From Allacma fusca (taxonomy: Eukaryota > Arthropoda > Collembola > Symphypleona > Sminthuridae), in the NCBI GenBank assembly GCA_947179485.1, contig OX359247.1, positions 45,171,131 to 45,235,130 of the forward strand: 64,000 bases of DNA, given 5' to 3'. Positions 1-14,600 of the stretch are shown here, one piece after another. The first letter of the stretch is position 1. Each line of letters starts with the position of its first letter. The notes under the pieces are model-generated. The model did no database searches. It was not told the DNA's origin and saw only the letters and a program-made list of their open reading frames with translations. The position numbers and the translations under genes are program-made.

Positions 1-1971
1 AGAGAAGAAGAAAGATTTTATTTTTCTCTTCCTTACTTGAAGCTCTTTTCCAAGTGATGGATGGTGTGGGATGTCCATCTGCTTGACATTGTAGAGTAAT
101 TAACTGGCCTGCAGACGCGTTCTTTTCCCGCGGCTCAAACGTCCATTTCGGAGGTACTACAATACAATTTCCACAAAATACATTAATACAATTCCTTAGT
201 ACTTGTCCCATTTCAGGGTCCTTATACATAATTGATTCGGGCCTAAGGTCCTACTTCATTTTAAAAACAAACTCACACTCCTCTCTTAAAAACAAATGCC
301 TCACCAGGTTTCACATTGCTTTGGTTAAAAGGCAAAAACCTGTACAGGGTCTGCAATACTGTTAAATTGTAAAATAGTAATTACAGACTCACTGCCGTTC
401 ATTTTACATAATTAATTCTGAAATTGTTATTTTTCAAACCGTTGTATTCACGCGTATTAATTAAATTTATTATGATGAAGTTGTTACGAAGAAAAATGAG
501 ATGGGAAATATTACCAGCGGGCTGAAATTAATGCTCTTTCTTTTACAGACAAATACAAATAACTCAAATATTTTAGTTTTTAGTTTCTGAAGGTTTTGAC
601 TAGAGAGCCCTTCATTGAGTAACACACAGCTCTGGCACATGTTCAGAATTGTTTCTTAGCCGTCAAAGCTGTGTGCATCTTTTAATACAGTAGTGTGCTG
701 TATCCCACTGCTGCTCATTTCCTTTTAAAAACAAGGGTACTTTCATGTTGGGACACTAATTAAGTCTGAATAGCACAGATCAGTTCCAAAAGGGGCTCCT
801 GTTCAAGCTACTATGCATAAGCTTCCTCGTACAAACATTTCCTCAATGAAGTTTCAAGTTTCGGGAGACAATTCTCTATGATTTAGCATGTGGATAGATC
901 CTTACATATGCAATAAAATTATAGGTACTCATATAAATATTAGATTTAAAACTCGACGTATGTAATCTGAGTCTACTTTTGAGTACAGAGCTGGGCTGGC
1001 TAATTAGACGGGCAAAAACGACTACTACATTCTAGATATACCTTGTGCACGCACACGGTCTCATAAAACCCTCCACTCCCCTACTTTTGAACCAGTGGGT
1101 TGAAAAATACGAGTTTCTACTTTTTTAACGACGATTTTAGGAGATTTAAAAAAAATTAATTTACTATAAATAGTAATAACAGTTAATGATATAAATACAT
1201 TGGTCATTTATCTAACCAGAAAAATTCACGGTGTGTGACAAAATCGGAAACTTTTGGAGGCAGTGGCGAAGGAATTTCACAAAATAAAATCTGTCCTTGC
1301 GTCACAGCCTTCAATATTTACATTGTCGGGAGAAATATTGACCTAGCCGTAGAAATTAAATGCTAAAAGACTAAACGGGGGAAATGTTACGTAAAATAGG
1401 AGCATCAAATCTTTTATAAGTGGCTACAACTTTTGCGCTCCTCTCAAAGAGCGACTTTCACTTCCCAGTTCTTCGCATCTGGCTCCATTCCAGACGTCCA
1501 TTTTCCTGCAGCACTTATTCTCTCCAGATATGTACCTACCTGCGAGTTGATCCCTCCATAATAATTATAAACATGGTGAAGGGAGGGAAAGCTCTTTTGA
1601 TAAGACATTCAATTTCCTACGAATGAGCTTAAACATTTATATTTTGTCGGAGTTCATCACCGCATTAAAAATAACAGTATCTATATTTAATTTACTGAGA
1701 GACTATCTGACTCTATCTTTATACTTTTGATCATTTTTACCATGTAATCTTGACAGTAGGTCAATGGAATGATTTTTATTAAATCTTTGTAAAACTTTGC
1801 CCCAAAAATTGAGCCAGCATAATTCTTCCATTCCCAATCGATAGCTCCAGCTTATGTAGGCTCAGAACGAGAAAACATAGGGCTTTTGAGCCAGTCGGTT
1901 ATTATATAATTATATCTGGAACTATTCTACATCAGGCAGAAAATCAAAGATGGCAAATGAAGAGTACTGAC
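1..1971. other. Dscam-like gene intron, no exon seen
   Basis: This stretch lies downstream of the Ig7 exons of the minus-strand Dscam-like gene. I looked for an Ig8 exon, which should begin in codon phase 2 after the acceptor and carry a Cys and a Trp about 12 residues apart, and saw none. It is therefore probably intron, with the rest of the gene beyond the left edge. Confidence 0.6.
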
Positions 1972-2664
1972 CGTTCACAGTGAGCAAAGCCGTGTGGTGT
2001 TCCTTCCCAGCAGCATTTTCAGCCACACAAGTATACTCCCCATTATGGGCTGATGTTAGGGAGTCAATCACGAGCGTGGAGGAATATTCATCTGGGATCC
2101 TCACCGTAATTCCCTTGAAATCCATAGAAAATTCAATTGAGTCTCACAATAACAACTACGGCTTGTCAGGAATTTGAGGGGACTGGATAAACTATTAAAT
2201 TAAATGGAACAGAATGGAGTCGAATTTCACTGACGGGCAAGAGGATCTTTGAAAGGTACACATTTATGCAGGGACCTTACGCTCTAGTCAATATGTATAG
2301 ATATACCTACTACATGATAAGCATATAGATATCTATGTATAAGTAATAATATGAAGTCAACCATGTCTATACAGTATTTCAGTGGAAATTCAATTATGAT
2401 GTCAATACTACACTCTACTTATAACTTATAGGTATTCGTACATATCTACTTATATCATAAGTAAATGATATTAGATTCTAATATAGAGGAGTAGAAATAC
2501 TTGAGAACTTACTGCAGCACTACTTGACGAGATAGGCATGCTCTGGTAGAGCCAGGTGAACTCAATGGGCTTGTCGCCTTCAAGAATCTGGCAAGAGACA
2601 GCGAGTCGTCTTCCTTCCTGCAAGTACTCACTCAGGAACTGAAACGGCATGATTTTCGGAGGAA
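1972..2664 (-). other. Dscam Ig7, split over two exons
   Basis: Exons 2513-2664 and 1972-2113, joined in phase 0 by a 399-base intron. Signatures: PPKIMPFQFLSEYLQEG, first Cys in LAVSCQILEGDKPIE, Trp in FTWLYQS, then STLVIDSLTSAHNGEYTC and ALLTVN. In Drosophila Dscam1 each Ig7 variant is one undivided exon (exon 9 cluster); here the domain is divided and single copy. The last codon is split, so an Ig8 exon must follow beyond the window. Confidence 0.93.
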
Positions 2665-5600
2665 CTAATAAGATAAATAAAAAAAATTAAATCAAATTTT
2701 CAGTTGAATGTATTATTCCCTCGCAATCTCAAGAAGGCAGCTTTGAAGATATGTACATGGAGAAAGCATACCATTGTGTCTACTTGCATCAATTTATCCT
2801 CCGCTAAGAAGTTAAATTGAGCAAAGCATTTTTACAGGAAACCTACACCCGAAACACTGTTGGGAAGTCCAAGTGGAACTTTACAAAACACTCAGCACTA
2901 CTGTCCAAAACTGTACTTTTCCAAGTGCTAAAGAATTTTAAACATCTTCCTGAACATGTGTTTTTCTTTAATTATTCCAGGTTTTGTAAATGTGGTTTTG
3001 CTCCTTCCAGTTTTTAGTTTTTTGAGTGAGCGAGTAATTCCTGTACATGTGCATCTTAACAGTGCTGCAGATATTTCGGATCTAGATTGTGAATGCTTGC
3101 AGATGCTCAGTGTAGCACCTTAGCCGATGGGACGCGTAATTGGTATTCATAGGAAAGGGAAATATTTCGAAAGTGAAAGCAGGGAAAGTATCTCCTACTC
3201 AATACATTTCCATACATACGTCTTTCTACAGATACATCCTACTAGGATTGAGTAGAGAAATGAAAATACACTGAGCATCCCCATGGCACATACATACATG
3301 ATTGCGTAATGTATAGATACATATATCTATAGGTACACATACACAATCATGTGTCGGAATGAATTCTGAAAAAGATGGAACGACAAAGGGCTCTGAAGCT
3401 GAAATAGAGAAATAGAAGAGTGAAGTAGTAAAAGCTCCTTACCCACGACCTGAATATGCAAATCCCGATTGGATGTCAAGCCAAGCCGGCTCTTAGCGTG
3501 GCAAGTATAAATCCCTTCATCACTTCCTCGTTGAATGTTCTCGATAATTAAAGTTCCATTTGGGTAAACTCTTTGCTGTCGACTCACAGGAAGAAAACTC
3601 CCGCCTAAATTTCACCGAGAAACGGAGATTAGCTTTCGCCCGCCCCAGCACGAAAGAGAGAGAGAGAGAGGGAGAGAGAGAGAGCGTAATAGCCGAGCTA
3701 AACTACTGTAATGCAGCTTATGAATGCTAAGTGGAAGTAGGACGGGTATGATGATGATGACATGTGAGGTAGTATAAATCATACTCATTTCAAATTAAAT
3801 TTGCAGTGGTTAGTTCCTTTACTAGTCCCCTCTCTTCATACATTGCATATGCTCCGAAGCTAAAACGCTCCCAGATTGCCCTGTCAAAAGAAGTTTTCAC
3901 TTACCCCTCTCCCAAGTAATAGCTTCAATGGGATAGCCAGACACGGGGCAGGAGAGCTGCAAGTTCTTCCCAGCAATGGCCTTAATAGGAGGAATCAGTC
4001 GGATATAAGGTGGACCTGTATTTAAACATATTCCGTCACAACTTTCCCCTACATTATGTAAAAACCCTTTTGCAATAGATAATAGTCCGTTGAAACCAGG
4101 ATCTGAGCACTGAGCACATCCTTCCCAGAATAGTATAGTTTCTTGAGTAGAACTACAAATCCTCCGCTGTTTAGTTCCCAAATTAAATCTCCTCAAGTAT
4201 TCCATACAGAAACCTTTTTATTATCTACTCAAAATTATAACTGAAGGGATAAGTTCCTAGCAGGGATTAAAATATTATTTTCGATTAAGGATTTTTGGTT
4301 ACATTTCCCCTCAGATTTCCCCAGTGAGGGACAGCAGAGTTGAAATGTACGAAATACAGTGTAGTATAAATGTTACTGCAATAAAATCCATATGTTTCAC
4401 TTTACCCCATATAACCTACTTTCCCAGACTCTGCTTGTACCTAACTCCTAACAGTATCTGTCGGGATAGGAAATTGAGGTAAGCCTATAAAAGCATTGGA
4501 GCTCTGGCAGAGTTTGGATACGAGTAATCTAAAAAAAAATGTATTATGGCCCCTGCCGGGAACTTAAAAACAATCCATGACATTAAATTTTTATTGATTG
4601 CCCAAACAAAATCAACTCCGACCCAAGTGTCACGACTACAGAAGTCTCTCACAACAAGTAGCTGAGAGCATGACTCCTACCATAGATGTTGAGCCTGGCT
4701 GAGTGTGTCACACTCCCCATGGAATTGCTGGCTTGACAAGTGTACCGCCCTCCATCTTCAGCTTGAGCATTGGTGATATTCACATGTGAGATGACAGTGT
4801 CATGTATTGTCACATACTGTCCCACCAGAAACCTACAAAAGGAAAATCAAGTTTGACTCTCTCTCTCTCTCTCTCTCTCACTCTCACTCTCTTCTCTCTA
4901 TCCAACTATTTCCATTCCTGTCTTATTACTTTCCCAACTTAAGTCCTACACTCTTGCTCCACAACTGAAACTTACAAGACAACTTCTGCTTTTGAAATAG
5001 TCGTAAAACCCAACAAGAACAACAAGAGAGGAAACTAAATAAAAACAAGTTTCCTCCTCTACTTGAAAATGCACCGATCCGAAATCCCAAAGAAAACAAA
5101 AAAAAAGAACTACAGAAACACCATACTGTATTAAAGTAGGGATACTTACATAGATCCCCCCATGTATCCCAAGACAACAACAAACTTCCAATAACAAAAT
5201 TACTTTACATAGAAACATTCAAAGAAAAGTAAAAATTCAATTTTACCGTTCATTTTCCGGAATAGCAAATCCATCTAAAGTCCAATGGAATTGTGGTGGA
5301 GGATTGCCGACGGCAGTGCATTTCAATGAAACGGACGGACCGGCTTGCAAAGTTTGTTCCCCAAATCGGTACGTCAATTCGGGTAGAATCGCTGAAGAAA
5401 AAATGGATAAAAATAAATACAATCTACTACTCAAAAACGGCACAAGTATAAAAGATGAGTACCAGGATCAAAACTTGATTTCATGCTTGTCTCTCTGCAT
5501 TCTCCTGACGGAAACAAGTCCTTGTCAGGGAATGACGTGAGAGGAGGAAAACAGGAGACGGCAAAAAGGGGTGGTAGCATGATCACCAAAAAAAAACTGC

Positions 5601-8600
5601 ACAATTTTTTATTCAAAAAACGTATCTATATATCAACAGTAGATTCTTATTATACAGGTCCCCCGAAAGAAAATAAATATCCCCAAGAATATTTTCGATG
5701 GATTCATTTCTCTGTTGGAAACCACTAGAATTCAATTTTTTTTAAAGAGAAATCCCCCCCCCCAAAAAAAGTAAATTTACTTTCAAATAATGGTACGATC
5801 TTATCTCTAATTGAAGGTAAAAGATAAACATCGTGGTAAATGGAATGTGTCCGAATCTTTTTGCTCCAGTAGACAAAATGATCCTTAAGGTTTTTTTTAT
5901 AGCTGACTGTGCTTTGTGCACTGTGTAAAGAAGGTTCCATTATTGTTATACATATGTCAAATAATGTTCAACTATATTGCAGAAACTTACAGCCAAGTCT
6001 AAGCTGAGCGCTGTCTTGAGCCGAGTACAGGTCATTCGATGCGAAGCATTGGTACATCCCAGCATCCTCAGCTTGCACGGACGTTACCATCAACGATTCT
6101 CTTGGAGATATTTTAAATCTGGGAAAATAGTCAAAACATAGACACAGCATCAAAACCTCACCAGGGCAGGGTTAACATCCGCTTTCCCAGAAAACAGTCG
6201 CTTGTCAAATGAATATACTCCAATCCAGTTTGTGAAGTTACATTGTTAAACCACAAAATTTTAAATACAACCCCTGCTCTCATATTACTTCCTCGAACTA
6301 AACAAAAGATATTGTCATGAATAGTAGTAGTAACCAAGGATTTTTATATAATTAGCTGAACGTCATCATCAGCCAACTAGGAAATGTGAGGATGTGCCAG
6401 TTTTTTTTTCAAAGCAAAAATGAAACTTTGACGATGCAAAATTTCTACAATAATAATTCCAAGATCAATGTACATTTTTATGTTTGCTTGACATAGTTGC
6501 ACAAGTATCCTTTTCCTAATTCCTATGGAACAACACCTGGAGACGTTCCCTTTCGCCTCTCCGTCCTCGATTGCGAAATCGTGCGTCGATGTAGAAATCG
6601 TTTGAAAGAAGTATTGCGTAAGAGTTGGATACATAAACTGAACAAATGTGGACCCTTTGTAAGAATTTGCAAAGTTGTATTCAGATAGTACAGTGGCACA
6701 ATGCAGAAGGCAGACGGAGCTGTGCATTGTGCTATTTTTCTGACATGTCATGTCTAGTTGTCATTTATAGTATAATATTTTATTTAAATATAAAGGAGTC
6801 TTTGAATTACTCACCTACTACTGGAAGCACTGTCATTCTGAATAGGATTCCCATCCTTAAACCATGATATGGACTCGATCGGACCCCCGGACACCAAACA
6901 TCGGAAATTGGCACTTCGTCCCACGTCAACTATTTGACTACTTGGACTTAACTGAACACTTAGAGGAACTGCATATTCATGAAAGAAAAAATAATCTCCC
7001 ATCAATCTTATAAATGAGCCAAGAGCCCCGAGTTTGCATATTTGACTAGGAAAGAAATCTCAGCATCCCCCCCCTTTCCCCAGAGACTGGGAACATGTGT
7101 CTGAGAAAGAAAGAAAACAAAAGAGAAAACAACATATGAGTATCCTAATAATCTTACCATACACATCCAGACTAATCCGAACATCAATTTGTGAAATGGA
7201 GTTATTCAGATGGCAAATATAGAATCCGGAATCCTCGGGTCTGACTTGCGTCAGAAGAATGGGTCCAGGAGCCTGAGAAGTGTAACCTACATTGCCAGCT
7301 CCAGTAGGTCTCTTACTCCGACCCTTAACTAACAAATCGCTTAATATTCCGTCACGTTCCCGAAACCATCTGAATACAAAAGGGAGGAAAAAAAAAGAAA
7401 AAAAAATTGCTTCATTCTTCCATACACAAATTGGATGATTCGCTCCAAGCACTTATGTCAAAAGAAGATAAAGCCTAGACGCGTCTGCTGACTCCTTTCC
7501 TCCTCTTTCCGAACTGACACTTCATTTTCCCTTCCTCATTCTTCCCCCCAAAGCACATGCCGGAGTCCTAGTTCCTATCCCACAACCTTAGCCGGCTTCC
7601 CATTCAGATGCACGCACATTTACCCCATATATGTACATGCATTCCACCAATTCTCAAAATGCCACACTCATGCGGTGCACTACACTCTTACAGGGTTTAT
7701 ATATCTATATGTATAGGGTCATGATAAAAATTTAAATTTTATTAAGATAAACAACTTGGAGGAACACCTTCAGTCCGCATTTGAATATTCCCCTGACCCA
7801 TCGTCCAAGATAAAAACTTTTTCTATTCCAACTGCAATGGTTGGCGGGACCGCCAGCCAGGGCCGTCTTGGAATTCTTTCCCCTTATTTCAAACCCGGTA
7901 GACATCCTACCTCTACGCACAATTCACCGCATATTCATGCATACATATACATCAGACGTATCCGCGGGGATGCATTCGTATGTCCCAAATATGCAAAAGT
8001 AAAGACGAGCTATATGTACATGGGTGTAGGAGCGGGAGAAAAAATAAGCTTGACAAGAATCTTATTCCTCTGGATGCCTTTCTCCCTGGCATGTCACTGA
8101 CGTGACAATGCCCACCTTGTCAACTTAAGTTCAGAGTTTGGGTATACGTCTGGGGAAGTGGCTTTAATAATACCTAGGAAATGCAGACACGTGGACGCTA
8201 TATGGGTTTTCGAGTCCTATATGTATCTATCTATCTATAGGGAGGGAGTTAGACACAGCCTCCGAATCACAGTGCCATTGCCTCAGCCTAAGTCCCATAT
8301 ATCCCATTAGCTTTTAGAGCAACTAATAATGGAAGCCTTGAACGAATGTGCTTGCCCACATTTATCCCAGGAAAATCTATCACTGTTCCTTCATGACCCG
8401 TCCACACGTTTTCCTAATTTGTGTCAATTATTTCCCAATTGCGCACCTTTATTGCACACATTTTTCATTAACTTGTCCTTTGCGAGACAACCCTTCATTT
8501 TCTCCCTTCCGTTGTTCTCCGCAGTGTACAAGGAACTACGACCAATGCCATAGGGGTGTACTAGAGTGTGTACAATCTATAGCTATGATTTATGTGTGGA

Positions 8601-11600
8601 GCCTTCAAAGTTGAGCCTAAAACTCCGGGAGCTATAGAGGACTCTACTACTTGGGCCCGGACACATGGTCAGCCCCTGTGTTTGTATTTGTATTGCCCCA
8701 TAGGGAGCAAAAGCTATTAATAAATAATAACTGCGGAGAGGAAGCCCAATGGATGATTTGCAATAGGTGCGGATGTGTGATTTAAAAATAGCGTTCATAT
8801 CTCTGGTCCTTATAATTTCGGCTACCGAACTATTTTTTTTTATGGGTCAGCCGTATTGTCGGAGTTGGTCATCCCCTGTATATGTAGTTACTAGTAGAAA
8901 TTCATTTTGAAGAAGGATTACGTACATATGTAATTATTACAGATACAATCCTATAATATATGTGTGACTGTTATAATTGCATGTAGGTATCTATGTATGA
9001 GCGGATAAATAGAAAATATAATAGAGAATTAATTCGGAGCAGAAAACAATTAGGATTTTATTTAGTAAACAAACGACAGGTTGAATGGAGCTGAATGGCC
9101 ATAAATCCCTTGAAGAAAACACATTACCCGTTTCCCCTTGTTGAAAGGGACTGTCATTGTAGCGCATCACAATTGGATTTTTGGTTCCTCAGAGCTGTCC
9201 TTAATTCAAAGGAGGGGGCTGGAAAGGATGTATAAATATAGTGTATAATTTGTGTCGGAAGTTCGGGGTAATTTCCTTCAGGATTTATGTACGATGATGT
9301 CTCATGATGGGGGTATTAGGGAAGATCTTTTATATTCTATGAAAGGTTTCCGTATTGTAATACCGGGCTCTCAGTTCTTCATCCCCATTAGGGTAAACAC
9401 AAAGAATGGGATGGGACACATAAGAAACAGAGAAAGAGAAAGTGAGGAGGAACGTTGTTGGAATTCTCCAGTTGACAAAGGATTGGCAAGTTCGGCAAGT
9501 GTGGAGTCTCATTAACGAGAGAAATGGAAGATTCGGTTGAATTCGTCATGATGGACACTATTCAAGCTGTGATACTGACGGGATATTAATGTTACCCGTC
9601 TTACACGAATTAATTCCCGTGAATGTTCCAAAAGTTATTCATTATTGCCATGCAGGCACTCCTGAATCCTCGAGTCAACCCGTTCCTTTCATTCCTTCTC
9701 TCCATCGATATCTCACAACGGTACAGTCTCCACTAACTCTTGAACCGTCTTCTCCACAAGGTACAGTCTATACAGTCCAATGCATAGTCTTCTACTTCCT
9801 TCCATAAAATATAGCCCTCGGAGAACGTGACTTGACGCTCTAAGTTGTAAATCAAAGAATTCTAGACTAATTACTTCCTGTGCATAAGGGCTTGCCTGTA
9901 GAATACGGCCTTCTCCCAGCTCCTATCAACATATAGTAGCTCTAGATCCGTCCTTCACATTCTCAGTGTTATAATAGTGTCTGTCTATATCTATACCGTA
10001 TCTACTTATACGCATGTAAGTCCCACAGCTTCACGTGCAAGCTAATCTGCTTAAGAAGCAAATTCGCCTCTGGCTATACACTCCTCCTCACTGACTCTGA
10101 GCACAATACGGAAGGCAGGGTCCCACAAGAGTCTCGGAACGGATTTAGTTTCCATATATGTATGTAGTCCCACTGTTCGGAGTAATTTAAAAGAATGTAA
10201 TTACCGTACATATCGTTCGTCGGCTAAGAGGCAACAGCATGAAAGCAATTAAAAGAGTGAATATCTCCATAGGATTTACCTCTAATAATAATATTAAATG
10301 AAATAATTATTACTATAGAATTAATAACTTTCCCTAGGTCTGTCTTATTTTTTAATAAATTCTCAAAATTGAAATCACATTTTTGCCTCGTGGCTCTGAT
10401 ATTTTTCTATGTAGCCCGCAAAATCCTAGAAAGTACCGCCTACTACGTGGCAACCCAATTTAAAAGCTTTACTGTACTCTGAAATGCGAATCTTAATTAC
10501 TTTTTGGAATTCCACACTCGCTCTGCTGTGATATGGTTTTAGGAAATAACTGTATTTCTACTTCTCTGGATTTTGCACGTAATTAATCATTTTTTGCATT
10601 TTTACTAATTTCCCAAATGTGCTCCCTATGACGTCTTACAATTTAGCCAATGATAAATGTATCGTCTCAGAGATTTTGCCCTGTTCTTTCCCCTTTTATG
10701 AAGTCGGACTGGGTTCTTAACCGAGGGTTTAGGAGGGAGATAGGAGGAAAATTGAATACAGCAAGGATTGGAAATATTAGAGCGAGAGGGAACAAATGTA
10801 GGACAATAGTAGCCATAGATTTTCGGGCTGACATGCAATTATAAACGGTATCCCTCTAATACGGCTGTCTCCTGACTCTATATAGTAAGGACGTATTAGC
10901 CGAACTGTACATATATAGATTTTGGCTTTAGCTTTAATTACCCTCATTTTAATAGGACAGTCATGGATACAAGACAAAATAGAAGGAGTGCACGTAGCCG
11001 TGCCCCCGGTAGTATAGATCATCAATATAAATTGTAACTATAGACTCTAACGACATGGGCGAAAGTGAAGAAGGGCGAGGGAAATGTATTTGAGACAATT
11101 TCCTCCAGTTTGGGTAAAAGTGTCTGGGAACTGGAGCGGTCTCTGGAAGACCCGAGTGGACAGACAATATAACACTTTTAGTTATTATTACACCAATACA
11201 TGTGATGATGGAGGGGGTGGGGTAGTATATAGGGAGTATTGGAGTCTCATGTACATACGCATACATATAAGGTACAGTAGTAGTAGTAGTAGTGTACACA
11301 TTGTATACAATAATTGTATCGCCAGACAATGCTCACTTGGAGGTACGTGTGCCGTGTGCGGAATGATAGGGGTTTTAATGGAGGAGAGTTCCTTCTCCCA
11401 GGGACTGTACACCATCCATGTATGTACATATGTATTTTACTTTCTCCAGCAATAGTTGTATCTATCTACAGTACATAGGAGTCCTTTACTCCTTGATAGC
11501 CTGGTGTAGCCGGGTGGACTACTCGGAGTGTAGTGGTGTGTCAGTACAAAATGAGAAAGGAGAATTTAATGAACTAAAAGAAGGCAATGAAGATAGATTA

Positions 11601-14600
11601 TAGTAATTAGGATGGCTCACGAGTAAACGGGAGGCGGGTTTCCTTGGGCGGCACAAGGCAGATAAACGTCTTCACCAGCACTCGCTTTGATTGTCAGCTC
11701 TTTTTGAACGCCCAGCTGAATCCCCTCCATGCTTTCAGGATCTGCACCAAATTACATGTACGCACTTATTACTTCCCGTCTGGTTTCAGTCCCATCTTTA
11801 TGCTTATATCCATTTCCAACCCATATGTAGATACATATCTATACAAATGTATCTACAGATACTCCGGCCAATCAAAAATACTCCTATCGAATCATATACC
11901 TAAGATGAATCAGCACAAATAGAAATTAAGTATATATACTATAGGTATATATAGATACACTAAATATATAGAAAGTGTGTCTCCAAAACGGCTAAACTGA
12001 TATGTCTGGTGTAACTAAAATGAAACATAGTCCATAGGACGGAGTCCCAATGATGACAATAGGCTCTAATAGTAGCTTACCGTGTCAACAGCACTACAAT
12101 AATTACTACCCCAGCTTGTACTATTAATACAATCGTATAAATTAAATATTACCAGTATATATACAATTTGTCATGTAAATATTGTACGGAATAATTTTAG
12201 GGGCTATGTACATATAATTATAGATATAACAATAGTAAGAATTAGTATAAATATATGAGAATAAAATGAGCTCGTAGTTGGGAAGTGATTACTGTCCATG
12301 GTAAAAAATGCAAATGGTTTTAATTAGTAATTCTATAGGAATTAGCTGGGGACGTTAGTCCCCATTCCCGGACACAATGTCTCGCACTCTCAGTCCGTCA
12401 CCCCAACTTGTACTATCTAAAGTGTGGGTGTTGGAGGAGAAAAAAAGAAGTTTTAACATAACTCAATATTTAGTGGTCCGGAGGGAATCAAATGGGAAAC
12501 CTTTCGGCTGTGTGAGCCACAAATCTCCTGAGAACAATAAATCCTTATATCTCCGTCACAACAGACTGCGGTGACTGAGCTCACACGATACCGTCGAGAG
12601 AAAATCTTATTCTCTTGCTTTCATAATCTAATTTATACTTTATAGTTCAGCTCCCTTTGACTATACTTTACTTCCCATCACTAACCAAGCGTGCTTTTGC
12701 TATGTATGTATGTACTGTATACATAGTAGTCTCCCTACATATGGAGCAGTTCATATGATAGTGGCCAATCATGTATAAGTGTCTATAGTCTATACAGTAT
12801 AGTATATACATACATGATTTCAATACTTTTTTCTACAGGAGAGTAGAGTTCCCCTAGTATCTGTATTATCCACATTTCCCTCAAATCCCATGAGTAGGGT
12901 TATCACTTAATAATAAATTCTGTTTGCCTTGCAAAAAAAAAATGATTTTCACTCAAATTACCTGTCGGAGGAAAACGTTCTCTCCGAGAATTACCATAAT
13001 TACTGAATCTCCAGAGATTCTTCACAATTTGTTTAAGTACGCAAATTTTCTTAAGCGGAACTTTTAGTTGTAACATCATTCCATTCTATGGGAGACCGAA
13101 TGAAGCAATTATTTAGATATGTACCTAAGCGTAATTATAAGTCCCGAACCATTAAAATCTGGAGGAGGAAATGAATTGAATTAAATTGTTTTTTTTATAC
13201 CACGAACAATAATCCGAGAATTTTGGCTAGTTTTGGCTTGATTGGTCATTTTGAAGGAAGTTCGGCAAGCAAAGGTTTTGTAACCATCTGAAGCATCCAC
13301 GTTGAACACGTACAGATCACCATTTGGCAGCAGCAAATATTTTCCTGTGAGGGGGAAAAAAAAGAATAAAATTGTAAGAATTTTGGACATAAAAATAATT
13401 ATGATAAATGTATGCACAGATAGGAACATACATATACTCTTTTAAAAATTATTATTATCACTGCCAGCAGTACATTATCTACAGATCCCGTATTTAAAAA
13501 CTTTGAGGGAGGAACGGAAATCTCTGTAGAAATAATCTCATTAATTTTAAAGTAAACAATTCTCTTTTATTTTCCCTACAGCACCAAAAATCCTCACTGG
13601 GATGGGGACTGGTTTCAATGATACAATCCCATCGGTTGTGTACAACTCTAAATGCACTTACCAACCACATATAGTGATAAAAGATTAAAGGAAATGACTG
13701 TCTGAGTCACATAGAACGTACCCGTTTGAAAGTTTGGATAAATATTGATAGTGGCATCTTGCACCCATGAAGTTATACTTACGGAGTCTTTTAGATCCTC
13801 AGGCACTGAACACCTGCAAGCAGAAAATTAATTTGAGAAAAAAAAACCATGTCCTTATTATCCCATACATTTGTAAATAATTCATTTCCGTATCATAAGT
13901 TTTCCAGCAGAGCACGTATCTTTCTCTTGGATATGAGCCCGAAACCATGGAACTCAGAGAGAGATGAAGCATCGAGGACATTTACAATGATCATATAAAA
14001 TTGGGACACACCGCCACACACACATACACATCCCATCCATATATACATACAGCTACAATTTATATCCACATAGGTATATACATATATACCACATATATAC
14101 ATATATATATATACTAGTACAATAATAATGTAATATGCACTTTGAAGGTGGTTCATCCCTATATCAATAGCAAAGCAGAAAAAAAAATCTTACCGCAATA
14201 CGGCAATATTTCCCCGAAGGGCCATCACATCGTTATTTTCTATCTGGAAGGGTACATCCAACACTGAAACAAACAAAACTCAGTTTAATCTCACAGACGA
14301 GAGAGGACGAGACGACGACGCGACGCTAGTATACAAGGACTCAAAACTATGAATTTTCTCCTCTCATAAAATTCCCTATTTTCATTTTCTCCATGTATGT
14401 TTATGTGTCTGAGTATCTATACAATATGCATAGATATACGAAGTGTAAAATTCACCTGAAACTTTAAAAGGTACACTTGATTACTACACAGTATAGAAGC
14501 TATAATTCCCTCTTCTTTATATTGACTTCCAGAAGAGAAAGTAAACAAGGTGAGCAAGGAGCAAACGATCATGGAGAAAGGGAACTCAAGGGAGGAGGGA

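Noticed and set aside
10961-11455. Overlapping open frames of over 100 codons on both strands
   Set aside because: They are driven by the AGT triplet repeat and have runs of Ser, Tyr, Thr or Leu with no domain.
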